Shown: piece after piece, positions 1-10,646 of the stretch
Layout: every line of letters starts with the position of its first letter
Position numbering within the stretch: position 1 is the stretch's first letter
Origin: an uncultured Bryobacteraceae bacterium
GTDB taxonomy: Bacteria > Acidobacteriota > Terriglobia > Bryobacterales > Bryobacteraceae
Reading direction: 5' to 3'
Length of the DNA: 11,682 nt
Assembly (NCBI GenBank): GCA_937921835.1
Contig: CAKZVG010000565.1
Location: 1-11,682, forward strand
Notes under the pieces: generated by a model
Told to the model about the DNA's origin: nothing
The model's database searches: none
Seen by the model: the letters and a program-made list of their open reading frames with translations, nothing else
Translations under genes and position numbers: made by a program

Positions 1-400
1 CGCCGCGTTCTTCCAGGCGCTTCCAGGGGTAGTAGTTGGCGGGGAACTCCTCGCCAAAGGCGACCACCTTGTCGCCCGGGCGCCAGTTGAGACCCAGCGC
101 GACCGTGGCGATGCCCTCGGAGGTGTTCTTGACCAGGGCGATTTCGCCCGGCCCGGCGCCAATCAGCCGGGCAGCCGCAACCCGGAGGCCCTGGTAGGTG
201 TCCATCCAGGCGTCGTAGTGATAGGAGCCGTACTCCAGGCAGTCGTCGGCCAGAGCTTTCATGGCGTCGGCGGCCGGTTTCGACAGCGGAGCGACGGCGG
301 CGTGATTGAGGTAGATCAACCGGCGGGTGACCGGGAAGCGGTCCCGGTAGCGCTCCGCCAGGGACCGTTGGTGAGAACCATCAAGGATTTCGCAACCCAC
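1..400 (-). CDS. class V PLP-dependent aminotransferase, N-terminal part (partial)
   Basis: The reverse strand encodes an uninterrupted protein start that leaves the window at the left edge, so only about 133 N-terminal residues are visible. The segment LIYLNHAAVAPLS is the typical opening strand of class V (cysteine desulfurase / isopenicillin-epimerase type) aminotransferases. It is followed by an amphipathic helix, a YDAW...YQGLR segment, the NTSEGI motif that in this family contacts the PLP phosphate, and GDKVVAFGEEFPANYYPW. The Schiff-base lysine lies beyond the window, so the substrate (cysteine, kynurenine, another amino acid) cannot be assigned. The start is the GTG at 400-398, the first possible start after an in-frame TAA four codons upstream; no strong Shine-Dalgarno precedes it, so a later start is possible. 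It is divergent from the M48 protease gene and has no obvious link to it. Confidence 0.85.
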   Translation of the reverse strand, partial: MGCEILDGSHQRSLAERYRDRFPVTRRLIYLNHAAVAPLSKPAADAMKALADDCLEYGSYHYDAWMDTYQGLRVAAARLIGAGPGEIALVKNTSEGIATVALGLNWRPGDKVVAFGEEFPANYYPWKRLEERG

Positions 401-471
401 TCTGAGAAGTATACGTTAATATGGGTAGCAGGAAGGCCCCCGCTCTCGACGGGGCGAAGGAGTAGCCGCAC
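401..471. promoter_or_regulatory. divergent intergenic gap with an AT-rich patch
   Basis: This 71-base gap separates the divergent aminotransferase and M48 protease starts and should hold promoters for both. Its only AT-rich patch is at 409-422 and contains TATACG (410-415) and TTAATA (416-421), either of which could be a -10 box for the rightward gene. I see no convincing -35 hexamer at the right distance for either direction, so this marks a likely promoter location rather than a mapped promoter. The site AAGGAG (457-462) is the ribosome binding site of the M48 gene, 9 bases before its ATG. Confidence 0.35.
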
Positions 472-1455
472 ATGAATCGAGTCCTCGCCTTAGGCGTATC
501 GCTGGCGCTCGCAATGTCCCTGGCCGGCTTGGCAAAGGACAAGAAAAAGGACCCGGAGGAGATCGGCAGCCGCGACGTCGGCAGGGGCGTCAACTTTTAC
601 TCGCTCGAAAAAGAGATTGCTCTCGGGAAACAACTGGCCCAGGAGATCGAACGCCAGGCGAAGATCGTGGACGACCCGGTGGTAGCGGAGTACGTGAACC
701 GGATCGGCCAGAACCTGGTGCGCAACTCCGACGCCAAGGTGCCGTTCACCATTAAGGTGATCGACGCCGAAGAGGTGAACGCCTTTGCGTTGCCGGGCGG
801 CTTTTTCTTCGTGAATTCGGGGCTGATCCTGCGCGCCGAGTCCGAGGCGGAACTGGCCGGGGTGATGGCGCACGAGATCGCGCACGTCGCGGCGCGGCAC
901 GGGACGCGGCAGGCCACCCGCGGTCAGCTCGTCAACCTGGCGACCATCCCGCTGATTTTCATGGGCGGCTGGGCCGGTTACGGCGCGCGGCAGGGCGCCA
1001 GCGTGCTGATCCCGATCGGGTTCCTGTCCTTCTCGCGCGCCTTCGAGGCCGAAGCCGACCTGCTGGGCTTGCAGTATCTCTATAAGACCGGATACGATCC
1101 CACCGCCTTCGTCGACTTCTTCGAGAAGATCCAGGCGGATGAGAAACGCAAGCCGGGGACGTTGTCGAAGGTCTTCGCCAGCCACCCGCTCACCGACGAC
1201 CGGATCGAAGACGCTCAGAAGAACATCCAGGAGATCCTTAAGGCCAAGCCGGAATACGTGGTCAACACGTCCGAGTTCGTGAAGGTGAAGGCGCGCCTGG
1301 CGTCTCTGATGAACCGCAAGAAGGTGGATGAGAAGGATCTGAACCGCCCGCGGCTGCGCAAGACGCCGGGTTCCGGAACCACGGTGGAAGGCGAGGAGAA
1401 GGATAAGAAAGAGGGGTCCGAGGACGAGCGCCCGACCCTGAAGCGCCGCAACTAA
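472..1455 (+). CDS. M48 family zinc metalloprotease, exported (BepA/LoiP/YcaL-like)
   Basis: A 327-residue peptidase that probably degrades misfolded proteins in the periplasm or at the outer membrane. Residues 1-21 form a hydrophobic signal peptide (MNRVLALGVSLALAMSLAGLA) followed by a lysine-rich stretch. There is no lipobox cysteine, so it should be soluble or peripherally bound rather than a lipoprotein. The zinc site is clear: HEIAH with His134, Glu135 and His138, and a third ligand Glu192 in the ExxAD signature (EAEAD). A hydrophobic glycine-rich segment lies between them (about 158-180), and SHPLTDDRI near residue 240 is typical of exported M48 members. The last 30 or so residues are highly charged and probably disordered. 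No TPR repeats follow the catalytic domain, unlike E. coli BepA. The start is set by AAGGAG at 457-462. It is a single-gene unit closed by the terminator at 1479-1518. The metalloprotease call is firm; the exact subfamily is inferred. Confidence 0.95.
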   Translation: MNRVLALGVSLALAMSLAGLAKDKKKDPEEIGSRDVGRGVNFYSLEKEIALGKQLAQEIERQAKIVDDPVVAEYVNRIGQNLVRNSDAKVPFTIKVIDAEEVNAFALPGGFFFVNSGLILRAESEAELAGVMAHEIAHVAARHGTRQATRGQLVNLATIPLIFMGGWAGYGARQGASVLIPIGFLSFSRAFEAEADLLGLQYLYKTGYDPTAFVDFFEKIQADEKRKPGTLSKVFASHPLTDDRIEDAQKNIQEILKAKPEYVVNTSEFVKVKARLASLMNRKKVDEKDLNRPRLRKTPGSGTTVEGEEKDKKEGSEDERPTLKRRN

Positions 1456-1478
1456 AGCCTTACCTCCCCGCAAGCGGG

Positions 1479-1518
1479 AAAGGCCCGCTCACTGGGCGAC
1501 CGGTGAGCGGGCCTTTTT
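1479..1518 (+). terminator. strong intrinsic terminator after the M48 protease gene
   Basis: A perfect 14-base inverted repeat, AAAGGCCCGCTCAC (1479-1492) against GTGAGCGGGCCTTT (1503-1516), is extended inward by T-G, G-C and G-C pairs and closed by the loop GCGA (1496-1499), a GNRA-type tetraloop. The right arm runs into five T residues (1514-1518) followed by CTT. It lies 23 bases after the stop codon and insulates the M48 gene from the clpB unit. Confidence 0.93.
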
Positions 1519-1591
1519 CTTGCGTGCCGGGACCGCTGCGGCCGGGCGCCGCAAGCCGGCGGTGGAACTGCGTGAAACCCGGACTCGGGCC

Positions 1592-1620
1592 TTGCGCGTC
1601 GAACATAACAAGATTATACT
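1592..1620 (+). promoter_or_regulatory. sigma70-type promoter of the clpB-degP-hsp20-lon unit
   Basis: TTGCGC (1592-1597) and TATACT (1615-1620) are separated by exactly 17 bases, close to the housekeeping consensus TTGACA-17-TATAAT. A start of transcription near 1627 would give a leader of about 23 bases carrying the Shine-Dalgarno GAAGGA (1637-1642) ahead of the clpB ATG. The site lies between the M48 terminator and clpB, where a promoter is expected. I see no CIRCE repeat and no sigma32-like GC-rich -10 box. Confidence 0.65.
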
Positions 1621-1649
1621 GAGAGAAGTTGATAGAGAAGGACTAAGGT

Positions 1650-4271
<2,622 letters not shown>

Positions 4272-4288
4272 GGGACCAGAATCAGGTT

Positions 4289-4294
4289 GGGAGG
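4289..4294 (+). promoter_or_regulatory. ribosome binding site deciding the degP start
   Basis: GGGAGG lies 9 bases before the ATG at 4304. The earlier in-frame ATG at 4268, which overlaps the clpB stop as ATGA, has GGAGG only one base upstream, too close to be used well. The stretch 4268-4303 would also put a polar 12-residue extension in front of the signal sequence. Both points favour 4304. Confidence 0.75.
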
Positions 4295-4303
4295 ATTGAC
4301 GTC

Positions 4304-5779
<1,476 letters not shown>

Positions 5780-5787
5780 TGGAGAGC

Positions 5788-6153
5788 ATGTCGAGAAAAG
5801 TCGAGACCGTGCTCTTTTTCGCCGCCACGCAGCAGTTCGTGGCGCAGACCTGCTGGCGCCCGCTGGCGGACGTCTACCGCAGCCGGGATGGCTGGGTGGT
5901 GAAGTTCGAGTTGCCCGGCGTCGGCCGCGAAGACGTGCAGGTGACGATTCAGGGCTGCCGGCTGGTGGTAAGCGGAATCCGCCGCGACTGGATCCTCGAG
6001 CAGGGCTGCGCCTATCACGCCATGGAGATCCCCTACGGGAGGTTCGAACGGACCATCGAGCTGCCCTGCGGCATGGAGCCTCAGCGCTTCCAGTTGGAGT
6101 TCCGCGACGGGCTGCTGCTGGTGCGGGTGGCAACGGAGGGAGAACAACGATGA
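5788..6153 (+). CDS. small heat-shock protein, Hsp20/alpha-crystallin family
   Basis: A 121-residue ATP-independent holdase. The alpha-crystallin domain covers nearly the whole protein (about 25-118): WRPLADVYRSRDGWVVKFEL, then LPGVGREDVQVTI, RLVVSGIRRD, YGRFERTIELP and a final DGLLLVRV strand. The N-terminal arm is short (about 24 residues), and the C-terminus stops at GEQR with no I-x-I/V anchoring motif, which sHSPs normally use to assemble large oligomers. Four cysteines (TCW, GCR, GCA, PCG) are an unusual number for this size. The ATG at 5788 follows GGAG (5781-5784) at a short distance; a GTG at 5779, overlapping the degP stop as TAGTG, would add three residues and is a real alternative. 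The stop overlaps the lon ATG (ATGA), implying translational coupling with lon. The family call is firm; the oligomeric state is inferred. Confidence 0.93.
   Translation: MSRKVETVLFFAATQQFVAQTCWRPLADVYRSRDGWVVKFELPGVGREDVQVTIQGCRLVVSGIRRDWILEQGCAYHAMEIPYGRFERTIELPCGMEPQRFQLEFRDGLLLVRVATEGEQR
6135..6142 (+). promoter_or_regulatory. ribosome binding site of lon inside hsp20
   Basis: GGAGGGAG sits within the last codons of hsp20, 7 bases before the lon ATG at 6150. It fixes the lon start and makes the ATGA overlap (6150-6153) a credible reinitiation point. Confidence 0.8.
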
Positions 6154-8510
6154 ACGAGCAAGAAACCGGCACGCAGACTTTGCCGCTGCTGCCTTTAAAG
6201 AGCACGGTTCTGTTTCCGTATCTGCTGATGCCGCTTTCGGTGGGGCGCAAGGCCTCGCTGGCGGCGGTCGCGGCGGCGCTGGCGGCCGAGGAGAAGGAGA
6301 TCGTCGTGGTCGCCCAAAAAGACCCCGGGGTGGAGGAGCCCGGCCAGGACGACCTGTACACCATCGGCACCAAGGCGGTGGTGCGCAAGATGCAGCGGCC
6401 CAACGAGCACACCATGGAACTGCTGGTGCTGGGTCTGGAGCGCGTGGCCATCATCCGCGTCGAAACCGGCGAACCCTACCAGCGCGCGCGCGTACGGCCG
6501 CTGCCGCTGCCGGAGGATACCTCGCCCGAACTGGAGGCGCTGCGGCGGGCGTTGATCGACCTGGCCGGCCGCGCCGTGGCCCTGGCGCAGCCACAGGCCC
6601 CGCCCGACCTCAGCCAGATGCTGCTCGGCACCGAGGATCCGCTGCGGCTGTGCTTCCTAATGGCGTCGATGTTCAGCCTGGACCCGGAGAAGGAGCAGGC
6701 CCTGCTGGAGACGCCCTCGCGCCTGGAAGCGCTGCGCCTGATGCACTCCTATCTTTCGCACGAAGTCCAGGTGCTCGAGCTGCGCACCAAGATCGCCGCC
6801 GACGCGCGCAATGAGATGTCCAAGGAACAGCGCGAGTACCTGCTGCGGCAGCAGCTTCGCGCCATCCAGCAGGAACTGGGCGAGAAAAACCCCGAGCAGG
6901 CCGACGTGGAGATGCTGCGCGAGCGGCTGGAAAAGGCCGAGTTGCCGGAGGAGGTCCGCAAGGAGGCCGAACGAGAGCTGGGGCGGCTGGAGCGGCTGCC
7001 TTCGGCTTCTCCCGAGCACAATGTCACGCGCTCCTGGATCGAGCTCGTGCTGGAGCTGCCCTGGAACGCTCTCACCGAGGACCAACTGGACATCGCCCGC
7101 GCCCGGAGCATCCTCGACGATGACCACTTCGGGTTGAAGGAGGTGAAGGAGCGCATCCTCGAGCACCTGGCGGTGTTGCAGCGCAACCCTGGAGCCAAGG
7201 CGCCGATTCTGTGTTTCGTCGGGCCTCCCGGGGTCGGCAAGACATCGCTCGGGCAGTCGATCGCGCGCTCGCTGGGGCGCAAGTTCGAGCGCATGAGCCT
7301 GGGCGGCATGCACGATGAGGCCGAACTGCGCGGCCATCGCCGCACTTACATTGGGGCGATGGTGGGCCGCGTGATTCAGGCCATCCGCCGCGCCGGCGCG
7401 AAGAACCCGCTGCTCATGCTGGACGAGGTCGATAAGCTGGGCCGCGATTTCCGGGGCGACCCGGCCTCGGCGCTGCTGGAGATCCTCGATCCCGAGCAAA
7501 ACCGCACCTTCCGCGACAATTATCTGGACCTGCCCTTCGACCTGTCGAAGGTGTTCTTCATCACCACCGCGAACTCGCTGGACACGATTCCCCGGCCGCT
7601 GCTTGACCGCATGGAGATCCTGCGCCTGCGCGGCTACTCCGAGGAAGAGAAGCTTGAGATCGCCCGCCGCTACCTGATTCCGCGCCAGTATCGCGAGACG
7701 AACCTGGCGGCGGAGCAGTGCGAGTTCACCGAGGACGCGCTGCGGCACATGATCGGCCGCTACACGCGCGAGGCCGGCGTGCGGCAGCTTGAGCGCACCA
7801 TCGGCCGGGTGGCGCGCAAGGTGGTGTTGCGGCTGGCCGAGGGCCAGGCGGAAAAGGTGGTGGTGCGGCCGGAAGACCTGGCCGACATCCTGGGGCCGGA
7901 GCTGTTCTTTCCGGAAAAGATGCGGCGCGAGCTGGCGCCCGGCGTCGCCACCGGCCTGGCGTGGACCGAGGCGGGCGGCGACGTGCTCTACGTCGAAGCC
8001 ATCCTGTTGCCCGGCGGCAAAGGACTGACGTTGACCGGGCAGTTGGGCGAGGTAATGCAGGAATCGGTGAAGGCGGCCCAGAGCTACGTCTGGTCGCACG
8101 CCGACGAGTTCGGCATCAACCGCGAGTCGTTCAAGGACTATGGCATCCACATCCATGTGCCGGCCGGGGCCATTCCCAAGGACGGGCCCTCGGCCGGCGT
8201 GACGGCGGCCACGGCGCTGGCTTCGGCCTACTCGCGGACGCCGGCGCGCGGCGATACGGCGATGACCGGCGAGATCACGCTCAGCGGGCTGGTGCTGCCC
8301 ATCGGAGGCGTTAAGGAGAAGGTCCTGGCGGCGCGCCGCGCCGGCATCCGGCGCGTGGTGCTGCCCAAGGCCAACGAGAAAGACCTGCGGGAAGTCCCCG
8401 AAGAAGTCCGCCGGGAGATGGAGTTCGTCTTCGCCGAGCGCATCGAGGACGTGCTGGCGGCCGCCGTGCCGGGGCTTGCGCGCCCGCACGCCGCCCAGCC
8501 CGCGGCCTAA
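6150..8510 (+). CDS. lon: Lon ATP-dependent endopeptidase La
   Basis: A 786-residue cytoplasmic AAA+ protease that unfolds and degrades damaged proteins and short-lived regulators. Domains in order: the Lon substrate-binding N domain (about 10-200, beginning [19 protein letters not shown]); a helical/coiled-coil linker (about 200-300, with [17 protein letters not shown]); the AAA+ module with Walker A GPPGVGKT (358-365), the [20 protein letters not shown] segment, Walker B LLMLDE (421-426) and an arginine-finger region [11 protein letters not shown]; and the C-terminal serine-lysine protease domain with Ser681 (PKDGPSAG) and Lys722 (GGVKEK) as the catalytic dyad. Length and order match bacterial LonA (E. 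coli 784), and all catalytic residues are present. The [16 protein letters not shown] strand has Ser and Leu where Arg residues are common, a minor variation. It is the last gene of the clpB operon, translationally coupled to hsp20, and converges with speA after only 9 bases. Confidence 0.98.
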   Translation: MNEQETGTQTLPLLPLKSTVLFPYLLMPLSVGRKASLAAVAAALAAEEKEIVVVAQKDPGVEEPGQDDLYTIGTKAVVRKMQRPNEHTMELLVLGLERVAIIRVETGEPYQRARVRPLPLPEDTSPELEALRRALIDLAGRAVALAQPQAPPDLSQMLLGTEDPLRLCFLMASMFSLDPEKEQALLETPSRLEALRLMHSYLSHEVQVLELRTKIAADARNEMSKEQREYLLRQQLRAIQQELGEKNPEQADVEMLRERLEKAELPEEVRKEAERELGRLERLPSASPEHNVTRSWIELVLELPWNALTEDQLDIARARSILDDDHFGLKEVKERILEHLAVLQRNPGAKAPILCFVGPPGVGKTSLGQSIARSLGRKFERMSLGGMHDEAELRGHRRTYIGAMVGRVIQAIRRAGAKNPLLMLDEVDKLGRDFRGDPASALLEILDPEQNRTFRDNYLDLPFDLSKVFFITTANSLDTIPRPLLDRMEILRLRGYSEEEKLEIARRYLIPRQYRETNLAAEQCEFTEDALRHMIGRYTREAGVRQLERTIGRVARKVVLRLAEGQAEKVVVRPEDLADILGPELFFPEKMRRELAPGVATGLAWTEAGGDVLYVEAILLPGGKGLTLTGQLGEVMQESVKAAQSYVWSHADEFGINRESFKDYGIHIHVPAGAIPKDGPSAGVTAATALASAYSRTPARGDTAMTGEITLSGLVLPIGGVKEKVLAARRAGIRRVVLPKANEKDLREVPEEVRREMEFVFAERIEDVLAAAVPGLARPHAAQPAA

Positions 8511-8519
8511 GCCTCCCCG

Positions 8520-10466
8520 CTACCGCTCGTGGGCGTCCTCCAGGTAGGTGTAGCCGTTGAGGCCGTCCTCGAAGAAACGTAGCAGGCGGCCCGCCTCCTC
8601 ATAGCCGATCTTGCCCTCGCGCACGGCGCTTTCGACGTCGCGGCGGAACTGTTCGGTCATGTAGCGCGAGTTGAACTGCACGTAGTCGAGCACTTCCTTC
8701 ACCGTGTCGCCCTGCACCACGGTGTCCAGGATCACCTCGCCGTTGTCGCCCAGGCTGACGTGCACCGCGTTGGTGTCGCCGAACAGGTTGTGCAGGTCGC
8801 CCAGGATCTCCTGGTAAGCGCCCACCAGAAAGGCGCCCAGGTAATAGGGGCGGCCGTCGAAGGTGTGCAGCGGCAGGGTGCGCTTGACGTCGCGGCGGTC
8901 GATGAACTGGTCGATCTTGCCGTCTGAGTCGCAGGAGATGTCGCCCAGAGTGCCGTGCCGCGGCGGCGGCTCCTCCAGCCGGTGGATGGGCATGATGGGG
9001 AACAACTGCTTCACCGCCCAACTGTCCGGCATGCTCTGAAAGAGGGAGAAGTTGCAGAAGTAGGTATCGGCCAGCATCGCGTCCAGGCCCTCCAGTTCCT
9101 CGGGGAAGTACTCGAGGTCCTTGGCCAGCCGCTGCACCCGCCGGCAGATGGCCCAGTACAGGTTCTCGGCCAGGCTGCGCTGATCGAGCGGCAGGTAGCC
9201 CAGGCTGAACAGGTTGAGCGCGGAATCGAGCGCCTGCTGCGCGTCATGGAAGCTCTCCAGCAGGTTTCTGGTGTTCAGCGAGCGGTAGGTCTCCAGCAGA
9301 TCGAAAAGCGGCTGCTCGGCATCTTCGGGGAGTTCCGCCGGGATCTCCTGCTCGCCGAAGCCGCTCACGCCGAGGACGTTGAACACCAGCACGCTGTGAT
9401 AGGCGGCGATCGCCCGCCCGCTTTCGCTGATGATGGTCGGCGGCGGCACTTCCGCCTCCTCGCACACGTTCTGGATGTGGTAAACGATGTCGTTGGCGTA
9501 TTCCTGGAGGGTGTAGTTGACGCTCGACTCGAAGTCCGTCTGCGAGCCGTCGTAGTCGATCCCCAGCCCGCCCCCCACGTCCATGTAGCGCAGTCCCGCG
9601 CCCGCCCGCTTCAACTCCACGTAGATCCGCGCCGACTCGATCACCGCCGCCTTGATGTGCCGGATGTTGGTGATCTGGCTGCCCAGATGAAAATGCAGCA
9701 ACTGGAGCGAATCCTCCATGCCGAGCGACTTCAGGTACTCGAGCGCGCGCAGCGCTTCGGTCACCGTCAGGCCGAATTTCGAGCGGTAACCGGCGGAGGA
9801 TTTCCAGCGCCCCGATCCGCGGCTGGCGAGTTTGACGCGCATGCCGATGACCGGCGTCACGCCCACTTTCTGCGAGTACTTGGTGATCAGATCGAGCTCG
9901 GTGTATTTCTCCACCACGGGGATGATCTTGCGGCCGATCTTCTTGGCCAGCATCACCATCTCGATGTACTCGTCGTCCTTGAAGCCGTTGCAGACGATGG
10001 GCGTCTCGTTGTCGGCGATGGCCAGCACCGCCAGCAACTCCGGCTTCGATCCGGCTTCCAGGCCGAAGCCGTAGGGCCGGCCGAACTGGAACACCTCCTC
10101 GACCACCTGCCGCTGCTGGTTCACCTTGATCGGGTACACGCAGCGGTAGCCGCCCTGGTAGCCGTGCTCGGCGATGGCGTTTTGAAACGCCTGGTGCAGT
10201 TCGCTGACGCGGTGCTTGAGGATGTCGGCGAAGCGGATCAGGATGGGCAGCGAAATCCCGCGCAGCAGCAGCGTGTCGACCAGCTCTTTCAGGTCGATGC
10301 GGCGGTTCGGGTCCTTGGACGGATGGACCCACAGGTGCCCGTTCGAGCCGACCGCGAAGTAGCCTTTCCCCCAGGCGGCGACGTCGTAGAGTTCGGCCGC
10401 GTCGTTCACGGTCCATCGTTCACTCGGCTCCCGCACGGGAACGCCTTCGGTGATCTTTGGGTTCAA
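8520..10466 (-). CDS. speA: biosynthetic arginine decarboxylase
   Basis: A PLP enzyme that converts arginine to agmatine and CO2, the first step of the agmatine route to putrescine and spermidine. Hallmarks of the SpeA (alanine-racemase fold) family: Lys114 in VYPIKVNQ as the PLP Schiff-base lysine, LEAGSKPELLAVLA, VCNGFKDDEYI, the substrate/PLP segment LLHFHLGSQ, DVGGGLGIDYDGS, SESGRAIAAYHS, NFSLFQSMPDSW, Cys512 in CDSDG (the catalytic cysteine contributed across the dimer) and a C-terminal GLNGYTYLED like that of E. coli SpeA. Length is 648 residues from the TTG at 10466-10464, chosen because GGGGAGG (10477-10471) lies 4 bases before it. A GTG at 10436 (638 residues) with a weaker GAAGG is nearly as plausible; both precede the conserved domain. 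The reading frame stays open further upstream only because it enters intergenic DNA and the antisense of the kinase gene. No agmatinase gene is visible nearby. Confidence 0.96.
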   Translation of the reverse strand: MNPKITEGVPVREPSERWTVNDAAELYDVAAWGKGYFAVGSNGHLWVHPSKDPNRRIDLKELVDTLLLRGISLPILIRFADILKHRVSELHQAFQNAIAEHGYQGGYRCVYPIKVNQQRQVVEEVFQFGRPYGFGLEAGSKPELLAVLAIADNETPIVCNGFKDDEYIEMVMLAKKIGRKIIPVVEKYTELDLITKYSQKVGVTPVIGMRVKLASRGSGRWKSSAGYRSKFGLTVTEALRALEYLKSLGMEDSLQLLHFHLGSQITNIRHIKAAVIESARIYVELKRAGAGLRYMDVGGGLGIDYDGSQTDFESSVNYTLQEYANDIVYHIQNVCEEAEVPPPTIISESGRAIAAYHSVLVFNVLGVSGFGEQEIPAELPEDAEQPLFDLLETYRSLNTRNLLESFHDAQQALDSALNLFSLGYLPLDQRSLAENLYWAICRRVQRLAKDLEYFPEELEGLDAMLADTYFCNFSLFQSMPDSWAVKQLFPIMPIHRLEEPPPRHGTLGDISCDSDGKIDQFIDRRDVKRTLPLHTFDGRPYYLGAFLVGAYQEILGDLHNLFGDTNAVHVSLGDNGEVILDTVVQGDTVKEVLDYVQFNSRYMTEQFRRDVESAVREGKIGYEEAGRLLRFFEDGLNGYTYLEDAHER

Positions 10467-10646
10467 CTTCCCTCCCCGCTTGCGCTCGATTTCCGGTCTA
10501 AACCTCAAGTGTCCATCGAAACGCCGAATTGGGCAACCACCACCGCGCGATTCCGCACCACAGGCAGGTTTCGATCGGGTTACCGTCACGAGGCAGGGTG
10601 GTTTCGGATATCCTGATTCCTTAGCACCCGTTTCATGGAGGACCCG
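10467..10646. promoter_or_regulatory. divergent gap between speA and the sugar kinase
   Basis: This 180-base divergent region should hold the promoters of both flanking genes. It is less GC-rich than the genes in places, but I find no well-spaced -35/-10 pair. On the minus strand TTGCCC followed 17 bases later by GACACT is a weak candidate for speA; on the plus strand TATCCT (10609-10614) is a possible -10 for the kinase without a matching -35. No operator palindrome longer than GGATATCC was seen. Confidence 0.3.
10637..10641 (+). promoter_or_regulatory. ribosome binding site choosing the kinase start
   Basis: GGAGG ends 5 bases before the ATG at 10647. An in-frame ATG four codons earlier (10635) overlaps this site and has no Shine-Dalgarno of its own, so 10647 is preferred. 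Confidence 0.8.

Noticed and set aside
490..1473. A 327-codon minus-strand open frame opposite the M48 protease gene
   Set aside because: The M48 zinc motifs and ribosome binding site are on the plus strand; the opposite frame has no motif and runs through the terminator region.
1591..1612. Possible HAIR (HspR) site upstream of clpB
   Set aside because: Only the outer CTTG...CAAG bases match; the spacing is one base too long and the inner AGT/ACT bases are absent, so it is too weak to call.
6657..8489. A 610-codon open frame on the minus strand, opposite lon
   Set aside because: Same GC-driven antisense effect. Lon carries every catalytic motif on the plus strand, and the antisense product looks like no known protein.
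8955..10616. A 553-codon open frame on the plus strand, opposite speA
   Set aside because: Antisense to a well-supported arginine decarboxylase; the composition (many His, Val, Leu, Arg) is typical of a shadow frame.
10564..10620. Repeated GGCAGG...GGTTTCG and GGATATCC near the kinase start as a sugar-acid regulator operator
   Set aside because: The repeats are imperfect, the only true palindrome is 8 bases, and no known KdgR/LacI/GntR consensus is matched well enough.
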